Below are positions 34,618 to 44,536 of a stretch of 64,000 nt of DNA, in pieces. Numbering within the stretch: position 1 is the first letter of the stretch; each line of letters begins with the position of its first letter. The position numbers were made by a program, and so were the translations under genes. The notes under the pieces are model-generated. The model searched no databases, was not told the DNA's origin, and saw only the letters and a list, made by a program, of their open reading frames with translations. The DNA comes from Lutibacter sp. Hel_I_33_5 (GTDB taxonomy: Bacteria; Bacteroidota; Bacteroidia; Flavobacteriales; Flavobacteriaceae): assembly GCF_007827455.1 (NCBI RefSeq), contig NZ_VISM01000001.1, forward strand, positions 2,716,001 to 2,780,000, in the 5' to 3' direction.

Positions 34618-37008
34618 ATGAAAAAAATAATACTATTTTTTATGCTAACAATAACTATGAGTTCATTTGCTCAGTTAGCCAAAAGCGACTTACCTAAACC
34701 TGGAACTATCTCTGGTAAAGTTGTAGACGAAAAAACCAAAGAACCCTTACCGTATGTTAATATTGTTGTACGAGATATAGCAAAAAAAGTATTAACAGGA
34801 GGTATTACTAGTGAAAATGGAACTTTTAAAATTAAAGGAATTCCAGAAGGAAATAGTGTAGTAGAGGTACAATATATTGGATATGAAAAATTTACGCGTA
34901 ACATAAGTGTAACTAATAAAAGACGTTCAATTAATTTAGGAACTATCGGATTAAAAGAGGATAGTGCACAATTAGATGAAGTTGTTGTACGTGCAGAAAC
35001 ATCTACAGTTGTACAGAAAGTTGACAGAAAAGTAATTAATGTTGGAAAGGATTTAACATCTGCTGGTGCAACTGCATCAGAATTACTAAATAACGTACAA
35101 TCTGTTAGTGTAGATAGTCAAACTGGAAATATTAGTTTACGTGGAAACGAGAATGTAAGAGTTCTTGTAGACGGTAAACCAACCAATATGCCTGCTGCAC
35201 AATTATTAAAACAAATTCCTTCAACATCTATAAAAAGCGTTGAGTTAATTACAAATCCATCAGCAAAATACAATCCAGAAGGAATGAGTGGAATTATAAA
35301 TATTGTATTAAATAAAAGTGCAAATTTAGGATTCAATGGTTCTTTAAATACCGGAATAGAAGCTGGACATTATGTGCGTTATAACGCATCTACAAATATG
35401 AATTACAAAACCGGAAAAGTTAACTTTTTTGGTAATTATGGATATAGATCTGGAGAACGATATAATTTTGGCTATGTAAATAGACCTGGTGTTAATAATC
35501 AAGATTTTATTTTTGTAAATGATAATACATCACATTTATTAAAATTAGGAGCCGATATTTACTTAGATAAAAAGAATACTTTGTCTTTTTATACAACGCA
35601 GAATATGAATGATAATTTTGCAGATGGAACAGCAAAAATTACATTAGCTGGCGGAACTCTTTTCGAAAATTCACCTAACTCTCAAAAATCTGAGACTAAA
35701 AATCAAACATACAATGCTAACTTTAAGCATGATTTTGATGATAAAGGTCATAATATTGAAGTAGAAGCTACTTATTCTAAAAATAATACTCCAACTTTTC
35801 TTGAAAATCAATTTCAATTAGCAACTCAGCCAAATTATATTAATGATATCACTAATGATAGAACGAATACATTAATTAATTTAGATTATACCAATCCGGT
35901 ATCTAAGAACGGAAAATTAGAGTTGGGACTTGAGTATCGAGTTAATAAAACAGAGAATACGAATAACACTACTCAACTAGGTTTTAATAATTCATCATTT
36001 ACTTATGATAGAGATATCTATTCTGGATATGTAAATTATGGGCATAAATTTGGAAAAATAACCATGCAATTAGGTGCGAGGTTAGAACAATATGAAATTG
36101 AAGGTAACTTTAGCCAAGTTTCTTTACCTTCTGCAAAAGTTACTGATGAGATATTTTCTATATATCCATCTGCATTCTTTACTTTTAATCCATCTGATAA
36201 AAATCAATTTCAGTTAAGTTATAGTAAAAGAGTAGATAGACCAAGTATAGGACAAGTTAATCCTATTAGAGAATGGAGTACACCATTAATTACTTCTGTT
36301 GGTAATGAAAACCTTGTTCCACAGTTTACAAATTCTTTTGAGGTTAATTATACTAGAAAAATAAAAGGCGGTTCGTTAACTTTCGGAACTTTTTATAGAA
36401 ATATTAATGATGCAATTAACAGAGTTACTTCTAGAGATCTATCAGATCCAAATAGACAAATTCTATCATTCGCAAATTTTGATGATACCAGTTCTTATGG
36501 TTTAGAGTTTTCTACCAATTATAAAGTTGCAAAATGGTGGAGAGCCAATGCAAGTTTAGATTTTTACTCTCAAAAGCAATTTGGTGTAACAGATTTAAGT
36601 AATCCAAATACTCCAAGAATAGAAGTTCAAAACGAAGTGTTTAATGCAAGATTAAGCAATAGTTTTACGGTAACTAAAAAGTTGCGTATGCAATTATTTG
36701 CTATGTATAGAGGTGCTAATAAAGATATTCAATGGGAAACACAGCCAATGAAAATGATAAATCTAGGTGCTAGTTATTCTGTTTTTAAAAGAAAGGGAAC
36801 TATTTCATTTAGAGTTAATGATATTTTTAATTCCATGCGATTTGCTTTTAATTCAAACAGTCCTTTTGTACAAAATGGACAGTTTAAATGGGAAAGTAGA
36901 ACAGCTTTCTTAGGATTTAATTACAGATTTGGTGGTGGGAAGAATAAAGCAAAAAGAAGAAGAAATAGAGATAATAACGAGAAGCAAGGTGGTGGAGGTT
37001 TCTTCTAA
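34618..37008 (+). CDS. TonB-dependent receptor, outer-membrane beta-barrel family
   Basis: A 796-residue outer-membrane protein: signal peptide ending SSFAQ (residue 19), a CarboxypepD_reg-like domain (about 32-115; GTISGKVVDEKTKEPLPYVN), a plug domain (about 120-230, SASELLNNVQSVSVD and YNPEGMSGIINIV), then a beta-barrel of the OMP_b-brl_3 type. Unlike SusC it has no SusD partner. The C-terminus runs past the last barrel strand (FLGFNYRFGGG) into a basic then glycine-rich tail (RRRNRD...GGGGFF). Such receptors in flavobacteria are often linked to siderophore or peptide uptake, but the ligand cannot be told from the sequence. A bidirectional terminator follows. Confidence 0.93.
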   Translation: MKKIILFFMLTITMSSFAQLAKSDLPKPGTISGKVVDEKTKEPLPYVNIVVRDIAKKVLTGGITSENGTFKIKGIPEGNSVVEVQYIGYEKFTRNISVTNKRRSINLGTIGLKEDSAQLDEVVVRAETSTVVQKVDRKVINVGKDLTSAGATASELLNNVQSVSVDSQTGNISLRGNENVRVLVDGKPTNMPAAQLLKQIPSTSIKSVELITNPSAKYNPEGMSGIINIVLNKSANLGFNGSLNTGIEAGHYVRYNASTNMNYKTGKVNFFGNYGYRSGERYNFGYVNRPGVNNQDFIFVNDNTSHLLKLGADIYLDKKNTLSFYTTQNMNDNFADGTAKITLAGGTLFENSPNSQKSETKNQTYNANFKHDFDDKGHNIEVEATYSKNNTPTFLENQFQLATQPNYINDITNDRTNTLINLDYTNPVSKNGKLELGLEYRVNKTENTNNTTQLGFNNSSFTYDRDIYSGYVNYGHKFGKITMQLGARLEQYEIEGNFSQVSLPSAKVTDEIFSIYPSAFFTFNPSDKNQFQLSYSKRVDRPSIGQVNPIREWSTPLITSVGNENLVPQFTNSFEVNYTRKIKGGSLTFGTFYRNINDAINRVTSRDLSDPNRQILSFANFDDTSSYGLEFSTNYKVAKWWRANASLDFYSQKQFGVTDLSNPNTPRIEVQNEVFNARLSNSFTVTKKLRMQLFAMYRGANKDIQWETQPMKMINLGASYSVFKRKGTISFRVNDIFNSMRFAFNSNSPFVQNGQFKWESRTAFLGFNYRFGGGKNKAKRRRNRDNNEKQGGGGFF

Positions 37009-37032
37009 ACCGAACTACTATAATTATTTGAA

Positions 37033-37066
37033 ACAAAAAACCCGAAGCAGATGCTTCGGGTTTTTT
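37033..37066. terminator. Bidirectional terminator between TonB receptor and glnA
   Basis: CCCGAAGC and GCTTCGGG around loop AGAT, with six A before and six T after. Confidence 0.9.
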
Positions 37067-37085
37067 AATATCTCTAAATTGCTAA

Positions 37086-38108
37086 TTAAATCTTAGCAGA
37101 TTTTACAGTCTTAATAATTCTTCCAGCAATCTTATATGGATCACCATTAGAAGCTGGTCTTCTATCTTCTAACCAACCTTTCCAGCCTTTCTCTACTGCG
37201 ATAATTGGAATTCTAATTGAAGCTCCTCTATCAGAAACTCCCCAAGAGAAATCTGTAATAGCAGCAGTTTCATGATCACCAGTTAAACGTTGATCGTTAA
37301 ATTCACCGTAAACAGCAATATGTTCTTTTACAACTGGTCTAAATGCTTCACAAATTTTTGCATACACATCTTTATCACCACAAGTTCTTAACGTTGTGTT
37401 AGAGAAGTTAGCGTGCATACCAGAACCATTCCAATCCATATCTTTACCTAATGGTTTTGGGTGATAATCGATATAGTAACCATGTCTTTCTGTTAATCTA
37501 TCTAATAAGTAACGAGCAATCCAAATTTCATCACCTGCTTTTTTAGCTCCTTTAGCAAACAATTGGAATTCCCATTGTCCAGAAGCAACTTCTTGATTAA
37601 TTCCTTCAAAGTTTAAACCAGCATCAATACATAAATCTGCATGTTCTTCAACTAAGTCTCTACCATGTGTGTTTTTACCACCAACAGAACAGTAATACAT
37701 TCCTTGTGGAGCTGGATAACCACCAATAGGGAATCCTAAAGGTAATTGTGTTTTAGTATCCATGATAAAATATTCTTGCTCAAAACCAAACCAGAAATCA
37801 TTATCATCATCTTCAATTGTAGATCTTCCGTTAGAAACGTGAGGCGTACCATCAGCATTTAAAACTTCAGTCATTACTAAATAACCATTCCTTCTTGAAG
37901 GATCTGGATAAATAGCAACTGGCTTAAGTAAACAGTCAGAAGCACCACCAGAAGCTTGTCTTGTAGACGATCCATCAAAAGACCAATTATCTAATTCTTC
38001 AATTGTTCCTTGAAAATTTTCATGTTCCTCAACTTTGGTTTTAGATCTCATATTCTGAGTTGGAAAATATCCATCTAACCAAATGTATTCTAATTTAATT
38101 TTAGCCAT
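37086..38108 (-). CDS. glnA: Glutamine synthetase, type II (eukaryote-like)
   Basis: Makes glutamine from glutamate, ammonia and ATP. At 340 residues with EYIWLDG, WSFDGSSTRQA, FGFEQEYFIMD, GYPAPQGMYYCSVG, NFEGINQEVASGQWEFQ and DWNGSGMHANFSNTTLR, it is clearly of the GSII class typical of eukaryotes, not the about 470-residue GSI or the about 730-residue GSIII common in Bacteroidota. The start MAKIKLEYIW at 38108 is chosen; the open frame extends 17 codons upstream through the promoter. A minus-strand -7 box (TATATTTG) is at 38140-38147. No P-II or adenylyltransferase gene is nearby. Confidence 0.95.
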   Translation of the reverse strand: MAKIKLEYIWLDGYFPTQNMRSKTKVEEHENFQGTIEELDNWSFDGSSTRQASGGASDCLLKPVAIYPDPSRRNGYLVMTEVLNADGTPHVSNGRSTIEDDDNDFWFGFEQEYFIMDTKTQLPLGFPIGGYPAPQGMYYCSVGGKNTHGRDLVEEHADLCIDAGLNFEGINQEVASGQWEFQLFAKGAKKAGDEIWIARYLLDRLTERHGYYIDYHPKPLGKDMDWNGSGMHANFSNTTLRTCGDKDVYAKICEAFRPVVKEHIAVYGEFNDQRLTGDHETAAITDFSWGVSDRGASIRIPIIAVEKGWKGWLEDRRPASNGDPYKIAGRIIKTVKSAKI

Positions 38109-38139
38109 AATAAATAATTGTGTTGATGTTAATAAAGTA

Positions 38140-38147
38140 CAAATATA
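38140..38147 (-). promoter_or_regulatory. -7 promoter box for glnA
   Basis: Minus-strand TATATTTG, 31 bases before the ATG; no TTG partner at the usual distance. Confidence 0.5.
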
Positions 38148-38283
38148 GAGCAAAAACACATTTTTATTAAGGAAAATGTAAAGAAAAGCGCATTTTTATG
38201 AATTTATTATTATGACTTTAAATTTTTAAGGATGTGGTAATTTCTCATTTTAAATTTTGTCTAAATGACAATAAATAGAATAT

Positions 38284-41133
38284 CTATTCACCAGAACCAT
38301 TAAGTACAAATGGAGCCCACATATACACAGATTTAAAATTCTCTCCAACTTCACCTTTTAACATGGCTCTTTTAGCATTTGTTAAAGCAAGAGAAGCTGG
38401 TTGATTTTTTAAATACATATTTTGATACATTAATGTCATTAAAATCATGGTTCCTGCATCATTAACTGGCCATAAACTTAATAAGGTATTATTAGCACCT
38501 GCAACTAATAAAGAAGAATTTAATCCATTAATACCTTCTCCGCCATATATTTTACCTAGTGCTGTTTGACATGCACTTAAAACTACCATATCTGCATTTA
38601 AGTTTAGTTTTTCAATTTCATATGCTAATAAAAAGGTGTCTTCTCCTTTATTTTTTTCACTTTCATTTTGTGTCATCATTACACCAGAAAGTGCTGGATT
38701 ATTATCTGAAGCAAAACCATGAGTTGCAATATGTACCCATTTATAATTAGCTAACTCTCCTGTGGTATTCATTTTTTTGATTCCAGATTCAGTCATGTAA
38801 TTGCCAGTTAAAACTGTAGCATTTGTAATTATCTTTTTTAAATTATTTACTTCACGTAAAGTTCCGGGTAAATAGTTTGCTCCACCAAAACCAAAAGCAC
38901 TTAATTCTTCAGAAAGGTTTTTTGTATTGGTTTTAATTTTACTAGATAAATCTTTTTTTACAGCATAATAGTCTTTTTTGCTTCTAGATTTCCCACCTTT
39001 ATTAGCAGGAGGGTAGTAGGTTGCTCCTCCAAAGGCTAATAAACTTTTTCTTGAAGATGAATATTTTCTTTCCTTTAATTTAGACCAAACAGTAACAGAA
39101 GGTATATAAGTGATGTTATAGTTTTCTAATAAATATTTATTGCTGTTATTTTTAAAAGCTTCAAAAGGAAGGTAATTTAATTCTCCTTCTCCACTAATAA
39201 TCAAGTTCTTTTTTCCGTTAATATCATTAGCAATAGGAGCAACTAAAAAAGAATACCAATGTTTTAAAAATTGATCTAAATAAGCTGCATTTTTTTTATC
39301 AGCAGTTTCCATTAACTGCCTGGTTAATGAAGTGAACACGTTAAAATCATCAGCAGAAAAAGCTTGTTTTTTGTCTTTGTATTTTATGAGTTGACCATCA
39401 ATAATATCTTCATCCATTTTTATTAGATGATTATTAATAGTGTTAGGTTTTTTCTTTACAAGATTTACAAATCTTTTTTTCAGCTTTAACCAAGTATCTA
39501 TTGGAAAGTTATATTTTATTGTTTTATTGTTTTTTGTTATTACAGTTGCAACCATTTCACCTGGTCCTAATAAAGAATAATAGATTAAAGCATCATCGTT
39601 AGTTAATTTATTTTGAACGTCAATTATATTTTTTCCAAATGCTTTTTGATGCAGTTTTTTACTTAATAATCTACTTCTGTTTGCATCTTGTACTTTAAAT
39701 AATTCATGTACATTTCTAGTGTCTTTATAGGTCATAATTAAACCGCTGTATGCACTAGTATATTCATTCATTAAACCAAGTTGAGTGTCTGGGTCTGAAT
39801 TTTCTAAATGCTTTTCTGATAAATTAATGGCTTTAGAAAACATTTTTGAAGCATTTGTATAATCTTTAGACATATAAGACATGAAGCCTATATTATTTGC
39901 TAATAATTGAGCGCCACTTACGTCTTTTAATTCTTCTTTTATATCAATCGCTTTTAAAGCAACTTCTTTGGCTTTTTGCTTCTGGTTTTTTTGCCACAAT
40001 GAAATGGAATAATTACCAGAAATATCTGAAATTAAATTTTTATTATTTAATTCAACTGATTGATTATATGCTTTTTGTGTGTATTGGAAAGCTTTATTTC
40101 TGTCAGTTGATATAACACTATTTGAGTAATATTGACCTAAAGAATTATTTGCTAACGCCTGAAAATACGTATTGTTTTTTTCTTTCCCTTTTCTTAAGAG
40201 TGAATTGGCAGTAGCAACAATATCTTTTTTCTTTTGTAAACCTGTTAACGCTTTTAATTTATTATTTAAAAGAATTAATTCTAATTGATCTGTTTTAAAT
40301 TTTTTTAGAATTTGTAATCCTTTGTTAGCTTCATTTAACATGTTTTCATAATCATAACTATAATAACTATTATCTGCTAAATAACTATAAGCCTGAGCAA
40401 CTTGATATTGTAAATTTTCATTATTTCTTACTAATGGATTTTCAAGAAATTGATTGATTGCCTTTACTCCAAAATTGATTTTATTGTTATTATAAAATAT
40501 AACGCCTTTTAAAAATTTATAAACAGATAATGCTGTTTTTCCATAATTTCCTTTAGAAGCTAAATAGTTTTCAATTTCTTTTTCATTTGCATAATTTTTT
40601 CCTTTTTGCCAGTCTGAAAAACTAGTAAATAATTTTTGAGCCTTTAGTATTGCTTGAGAATTATTTGTATTAGCAGATTTTGCATACTCTTTTAGTAAAG
40701 TACAGTCTTTACCTGTTTCTTTTTCTATCCAATTGATATCATCTAATGTTGTAGTTAAAGCATTTGGATAAGAAATTAAAGCGTAACTAAAATCCATTTG
40801 TTTTTTAGAAGCTTCTAATTCTCCATTTAAAAAAGAGATATAGGATAAAATTGCAAAATTAGAAGCATCTATATAATTAATGTTTAGTGATGTTCTTGCG
40901 TTTGTTGTAGCAGATACCACATCATTTTCTAAACAATTTACAAATGCTAGGTACAAATAACCCGCATAATTTTCTGGCGCTTTCTTTATTAATGAATTTG
41001 CGGTTACTTTAAGATTTGGAATGTTCTTATTTTTTACAGCTTCTGCAGCTTTTGTAAAAAGTGTGTTTAAATCTTGAGCGTTTAATGACATTGTAAAAAA
41101 TATCACTATTAAAATAATTATTTTTTGTTTCAT
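38284..41133 (-). CDS. Exported TPR-CHAT (caspase-like) protease
   Basis: A 949-residue protein from the ATG at 41133, chosen because it gives a clear signal peptide (MKQKIIILIVIFFTMSLNAQ). Residues about 25-480 are TPR-like helical repeats (e.g. GQYYSNSVISTDRNKAFQYT, YTNASKMFSKAINLSEKHLE); about 600-949 form a CHAT domain with the caspase-type dyad His805 (IATHGFASDNNP) and Cys855 (VLSACQTALG), and the typical GGEGINGLNSSLLVAGA block. CHAT peptidases of clan CD cleave specific protein targets. The signal peptide places this one in the periplasm or at the surface, unlike cytoplasmic CHAT proteins of phage defence. It is the last gene of a four-gene operon with a MORN protein and two LamG-like paralogues. 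Confidence 0.9.
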   Translation of the reverse strand: MKQKIIILIVIFFTMSLNAQDLNTLFTKAAEAVKNKNIPNLKVTANSLIKKAPENYAGYLYLAFVNCLENDVVSATTNARTSLNINYIDASNFAILSYISFLNGELEASKKQMDFSYALISYPNALTTTLDDINWIEKETGKDCTLLKEYAKSANTNNSQAILKAQKLFTSFSDWQKGKNYANEKEIENYLASKGNYGKTALSVYKFLKGVIFYNNNKINFGVKAINQFLENPLVRNNENLQYQVAQAYSYLADNSYYSYDYENMLNEANKGLQILKKFKTDQLELILLNNKLKALTGLQKKKDIVATANSLLRKGKEKNNTYFQALANNSLGQYYSNSVISTDRNKAFQYTQKAYNQSVELNNKNLISDISGNYSISLWQKNQKQKAKEVALKAIDIKEELKDVSGAQLLANNIGFMSYMSKDYTNASKMFSKAINLSEKHLENSDPDTQLGLMNEYTSAYSGLIMTYKDTRNVHELFKVQDANRSRLLSKKLHQKAFGKNIIDVQNKLTNDDALIYYSLLGPGEMVATVITKNNKTIKYNFPIDTWLKLKKRFVNLVKKKPNTINNHLIKMDEDIIDGQLIKYKDKKQAFSADDFNVFTSLTRQLMETADKKNAAYLDQFLKHWYSFLVAPIANDINGKKNLIISGEGELNYLPFEAFKNNSNKYLLENYNITYIPSVTVWSKLKERKYSSSRKSLLAFGGATYYPPANKGGKSRSKKDYYAVKKDLSSKIKTNTKNLSEELSAFGFGGANYLPGTLREVNNLKKIITNATVLTGNYMTESGIKKMNTTGELANYKWVHIATHGFASDNNPALSGVMMTQNESEKNKGEDTFLLAYEIEKLNLNADMVVLSACQTALGKIYGGEGINGLNSSLLVAGANNTLLSLWPVNDAGTMILMTLMYQNMYLKNQPASLALTNAKRAMLKGEVGENFKSVYMWAPFVLNGSGE

Positions 41134-41172
41134 AATATTTAAATCATTTAAAAATAATATTTGCATGGTCTA

Positions 41173-42891
41173 TCATTTTAATTTTAAACATTTAGACATA
41201 TTTACTTTGTAGTTTCTATTTCTGTTCGATTTTATAGTAAAAATATCATCTTTCATAGACCAAGAAAATGCTACTGAAGCACCTAGATATCCAGAACTTT
41301 TATCACTAGAATTATTTTTATTAGTTTTAGTTAAATGTGTGTCTCTACCCAAAAACATTACTTTTTCATGCTGGTATTTCCCATTAATTATACTTACATA
41401 ATATTCTGTATGATTCCATCTCATAAGATAATCTCCTCTAAATTTCTGATCGCTCTTAGTTGATTTAATGAAAACTACTTTTCTGTCTAAATCACAAGAA
41501 GAGATGATAGCAACACCTTCTGGAGTTCCATTATATGAACCTACATTTCCTAACTTATATTCTGTAGCATTCATATCTGTCATTTCAGCAGATAACGTTC
41601 TTAAACTTCCAGATTCTGGAAAAATAGACAAGCCATCTATGGTTTTTCTAATTACTTTGTTAGTAGCTTTAGATGAATAGTTCTTGGAATTGTTGTTATT
41701 AGAAGAATTGTTTTTAGTACTTTTATTATTAACAATTGAATAATTAATGTCTGATTTCCCTAACGATTGTATGTAAACACCATTATCCCAAATACCACAT
41801 TGAGGTTTTGAGTTTTTGAAATAATAAGCACCTAACCCATGTAACTTATCTTCTTTCCATTCTCCAATATATACATCTCCATTACTGTAACTATAACTTC
41901 CAGTTCCAGTTTTTTTGTTGTCTTTCCATTCTCCAATATAGCTGGTTCCACTTTTAAAAGTTAATTTTCCAAAACCATCTCTTTTGTCGTTCTTAAAATT
42001 CCCAATATAAATCGCATCATTTTCATATTTATAGGCTACAATTCCGTTTTTACAATCGCCAGCTAAACATGCTTTGTTCTCATTAAAAGATAAGATAGTT
42101 TTCTCGTTGTTTTTATCTGTAATTTCAAGTTCTTTTTTGCTTTCATTATAATTCACTTGTAGATTTTTATTTAAATCCTTATAACTAAAATCACCTTTTA
42201 ATCCTTCATTATAAACAAAATTTTTTGAACTTGAATAACTTCCAACGTAGTTAGAAAAGGTGCTTTTTCCATTATTGTAAGCTATTTTTATTGGACCATT
42301 TGGTACATCATTTTTAAAAAATCCTTTTGCTTTTCCGCCATCAGAATTGGTAACTTCTTTGTATTCAAAACTGTTCAATTTTTCAATTAAACTTTGTGTT
42401 TTAAAACTATCTTCATGAAGTTTTATTGGGTTTAGTGTATAAGGAACAACATTTTTAAAATGCTCAAGTAATAACGTGTTTTGTTCAAATTGCCCTCTAT
42501 AAATTACATCAATTTTGTTCGTATCATATTTGTAAATTGAACTCTTTTTTATATAAACACCATTTTCATTATAAACATGCACGCCACCGCTTTTAGTTTT
42601 AAACCAAAAACCATTTTCAGTATTTATGTTGGCTAACTCTGCGTTATACTCTTTGTCATTTTCTTTATTTTTAAAGTCTTTACAAATGTAGAGTTGTTTT
42701 TTTGCTGGATAATAAACTAGTAAATCATTATTCATGTAACCGTTTTTACAATAATTTCCGATTTTACTATCGTTTAATAAAAAGTTGAAATTTTTCCCAT
42801 TATTTATTTTTTTAAAAGTGACTTTATCATTTTGGGAGTTAGATAAAGTAGAAAATAAAAGAAAGAAAAGTAGTATAATTTTATATTTCAT
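41173..42891 (-). CDS. Exported MORN-repeat protein
   Basis: A 572-residue protein with a signal peptide (ending TLSNSQ, about residue 20). Its centre (about residues 290-370) has consecutive MORN repeats with the Y-x-G-x-(F/W)-x3-(K/R)-x-(D/G)-x-G pattern: YIGNFKNDKRDGFGKLTF, YIGEWKDNKKTGTGSYSY and YIGEWKEDKLHGLGAYYF. An Asn/Ser-rich linker (about 385-415) leads to a C-terminal strand-rich domain without a recognised family. MORN repeats often bind lipids or act as scaffolds. It lies 39 bases upstream of the CHAT gene and 13 bases after the LamG-like gene, so it belongs to the same operon. Confidence 0.8.
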   Translation of the reverse strand: MKYKIILLFFLLFSTLSNSQNDKVTFKKINNGKNFNFLLNDSKIGNYCKNGYMNNDLLVYYPAKKQLYICKDFKNKENDKEYNAELANINTENGFWFKTKSGGVHVYNENGVYIKKSSIYKYDTNKIDVIYRGQFEQNTLLLEHFKNVVPYTLNPIKLHEDSFKTQSLIEKLNSFEYKEVTNSDGGKAKGFFKNDVPNGPIKIAYNNGKSTFSNYVGSYSSSKNFVYNEGLKGDFSYKDLNKNLQVNYNESKKELEITDKNNEKTILSFNENKACLAGDCKNGIVAYKYENDAIYIGNFKNDKRDGFGKLTFKSGTSYIGEWKDNKKTGTGSYSYSNGDVYIGEWKEDKLHGLGAYYFKNSKPQCGIWDNGVYIQSLGKSDINYSIVNNKSTKNNSSNNNNSKNYSSKATNKVIRKTIDGLSIFPESGSLRTLSAEMTDMNATEYKLGNVGSYNGTPEGVAIISSCDLDRKVVFIKSTKSDQKFRGDYLMRWNHTEYYVSIINGKYQHEKVMFLGRDTHLTKTNKNNSSDKSSGYLGASVAFSWSMKDDIFTIKSNRNRNYKVNMSKCLKLK

Positions 42892-42904
42892 AATTTATTT
42901 TTAA

Positions 42905-44533
42905 TTATTTGATATATACTCTTATTTTATCAACTCTATAAAATTTTACGTTTTTATACGAATCTTGACGAAAATAAAATGTTAATTCCTGTTTACGACC
43001 ATCATAATAGTCATCCCATTTGTATATCATAAAACTAGAATAATCTTTATAAGGTTGCCCTAATTTTTTAATTACTTCCGCTCTAGTAGCATTATTAAAG
43101 AATTCTTCATATTTTTTTAATTTTTTATCTTGTTTTCTAATAAATCTTTTTTCGGCTTTAGTTTTTTCTCTAGAATATCTTTCTGGGGATTTATTAATGG
43201 TAACTTTAGGTTTTTCTATTTTATTTAATGCACCAATATTTTCTTTTTTGGCGTCATTCCATAAATTATCATACTTGATAATTAATTTATCTTGCTCTTT
43301 TTTAGAACGATACGTTTGTGTGATCTTTAAATCATCTACACTAACTTTTATACTATCTGGTACTTTTATATAAATAGTATTTCCAAAATCTTCTTTGATC
43401 AATTTGTTAACCACTTTATTATTTAAAATGAAATAGACATTATTTTCTATTTTTTTGATTCGTAAAGAATTGTTTTCATTTTCTTTTATAAGACTTGTTT
43501 TTTGCCATTCACTATGATTAGTCACTTTTTCATTTTTTTCAACTTTAGAAAACCAATATCCATTGTGTGCATATGCAAACTGTATTAAGTCTTCTTTATC
43601 TTTAATTAGTAAGCTAATTCCTTTATTTACTGTTCCAGACACTCTTTTTAAAGAAGTTGAAACATCAAAATCATGACTTGGATTCAATTTAATATCTGAC
43701 CAAGTTTGATAATCGTATTTAGACGTGTTAACAATTTCTAAAGCGCTATTTGCAATTTCAAAAGTGTAATCCTTGGTTTTTCCTAAAGTAAAATTAAATT
43801 CGTTATCATTAAAAGAGGTGTATAATTCTTTGGTAGGTGTATTTTCTATGATAACATTTTTTTCTACTTTTTTTAAGGCTGTTATTTTTTGATATAAATC
43901 TTTAGCATATTGCTTTTTATCACTTTTACTCATCTTTAAATATCCAATTTTTAAATATTTAAAAACTACTTCAGAGTGTTGACAAATAGATAAACCAACT
44001 TGCTTAAATGACAAATCCATATTAGATTTTACTAAAACAGGTGTATTATTAATTAGGAAGAAAACTTTGTTATCAATTTTTTGAATAGTCAGTGTATTGA
44101 ATTCACCTGTCTTTATAAAATCAATTTTAGACCAACCAGTTTTTTCAATATAGTTTTCATTTTTTAGCTGTTTAAATTTCCAATAACCATCATCAGAAAT
44201 TCCAAAATCATTAAAATTTTTGTCATCATCACTTTTATTAAAAAACAGAGTTAGTAATTCATCCTTTCCAGAAATTTTCTTTACAGAGGTTTCTATAATA
44301 AAATCTTTCTTAAGATTAATATCTGTGTTTAGATATGCCCACTTGTCACTATCTGTTTTGTTGTTAAAGTATAATTTATTGTCTTTAATTTCAGAACTAT
44401 AATCTTTGTCATTAAATAGTTCCCAAGAATTGCTGTTATCTTTAAAGTTTTCTTGTAAAATAGTTTCTATATTAACTTGTGCAGATATTATATTTATGAA
44501 TAAAACGAAGGGTATTAAAATAGGTTTTTTCAT
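42905..44533 (-). CDS. Exported protein with two LamG-like segments and BamE-like tail (paralogue B)
   Basis: A 542-residue protein with a signal peptide (ends IISAQ). Two similar segments, about residues 22-195 and 230-400, each start with a F-x-(D/N)-N pattern, run through LKKDFIIETSVK-like or HDFDVSTSLKR and FLINNTPVLVKSN / FILNNKVVNK, and look like LamG/concanavalin-type jelly rolls that bind sugars or proteins. A basic linker (KAEKRFIRKQDKKLKKYEEF) leads to a tail (about 455-542) with VIKKLGQPYKDYSSFMIYKW, like BamE/SmpA. Paralogue A lies 3 bases upstream. No enzyme motif is seen. Confidence 0.75.
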   Translation of the reverse strand: MKKPILIPFVLFINIISAQVNIETILQENFKDNSNSWELFNDKDYSSEIKDNKLYFNNKTDSDKWAYLNTDINLKKDFIIETSVKKISGKDELLTLFFNKSDDDKNFNDFGISDDGYWKFKQLKNENYIEKTGWSKIDFIKTGEFNTLTIQKIDNKVFFLINNTPVLVKSNMDLSFKQVGLSICQHSEVVFKYLKIGYLKMSKSDKKQYAKDLYQKITALKKVEKNVIIENTPTKELYTSFNDNEFNFTLGKTKDYTFEIANSALEIVNTSKYDYQTWSDIKLNPSHDFDVSTSLKRVSGTVNKGISLLIKDKEDLIQFAYAHNGYWFSKVEKNEKVTNHSEWQKTSLIKENENNSLRIKKIENNVYFILNNKVVNKLIKEDFGNTIYIKVPDSIKVSVDDLKITQTYRSKKEQDKLIIKYDNLWNDAKKENIGALNKIEKPKVTINKSPERYSREKTKAEKRFIRKQDKKLKKYEEFFNNATRAEVIKKLGQPYKDYSSFMIYKWDDYYDGRKQELTFYFRQDSYKNVKFYRVDKIRVYIK

Positions 44534-44536
44534 TTT

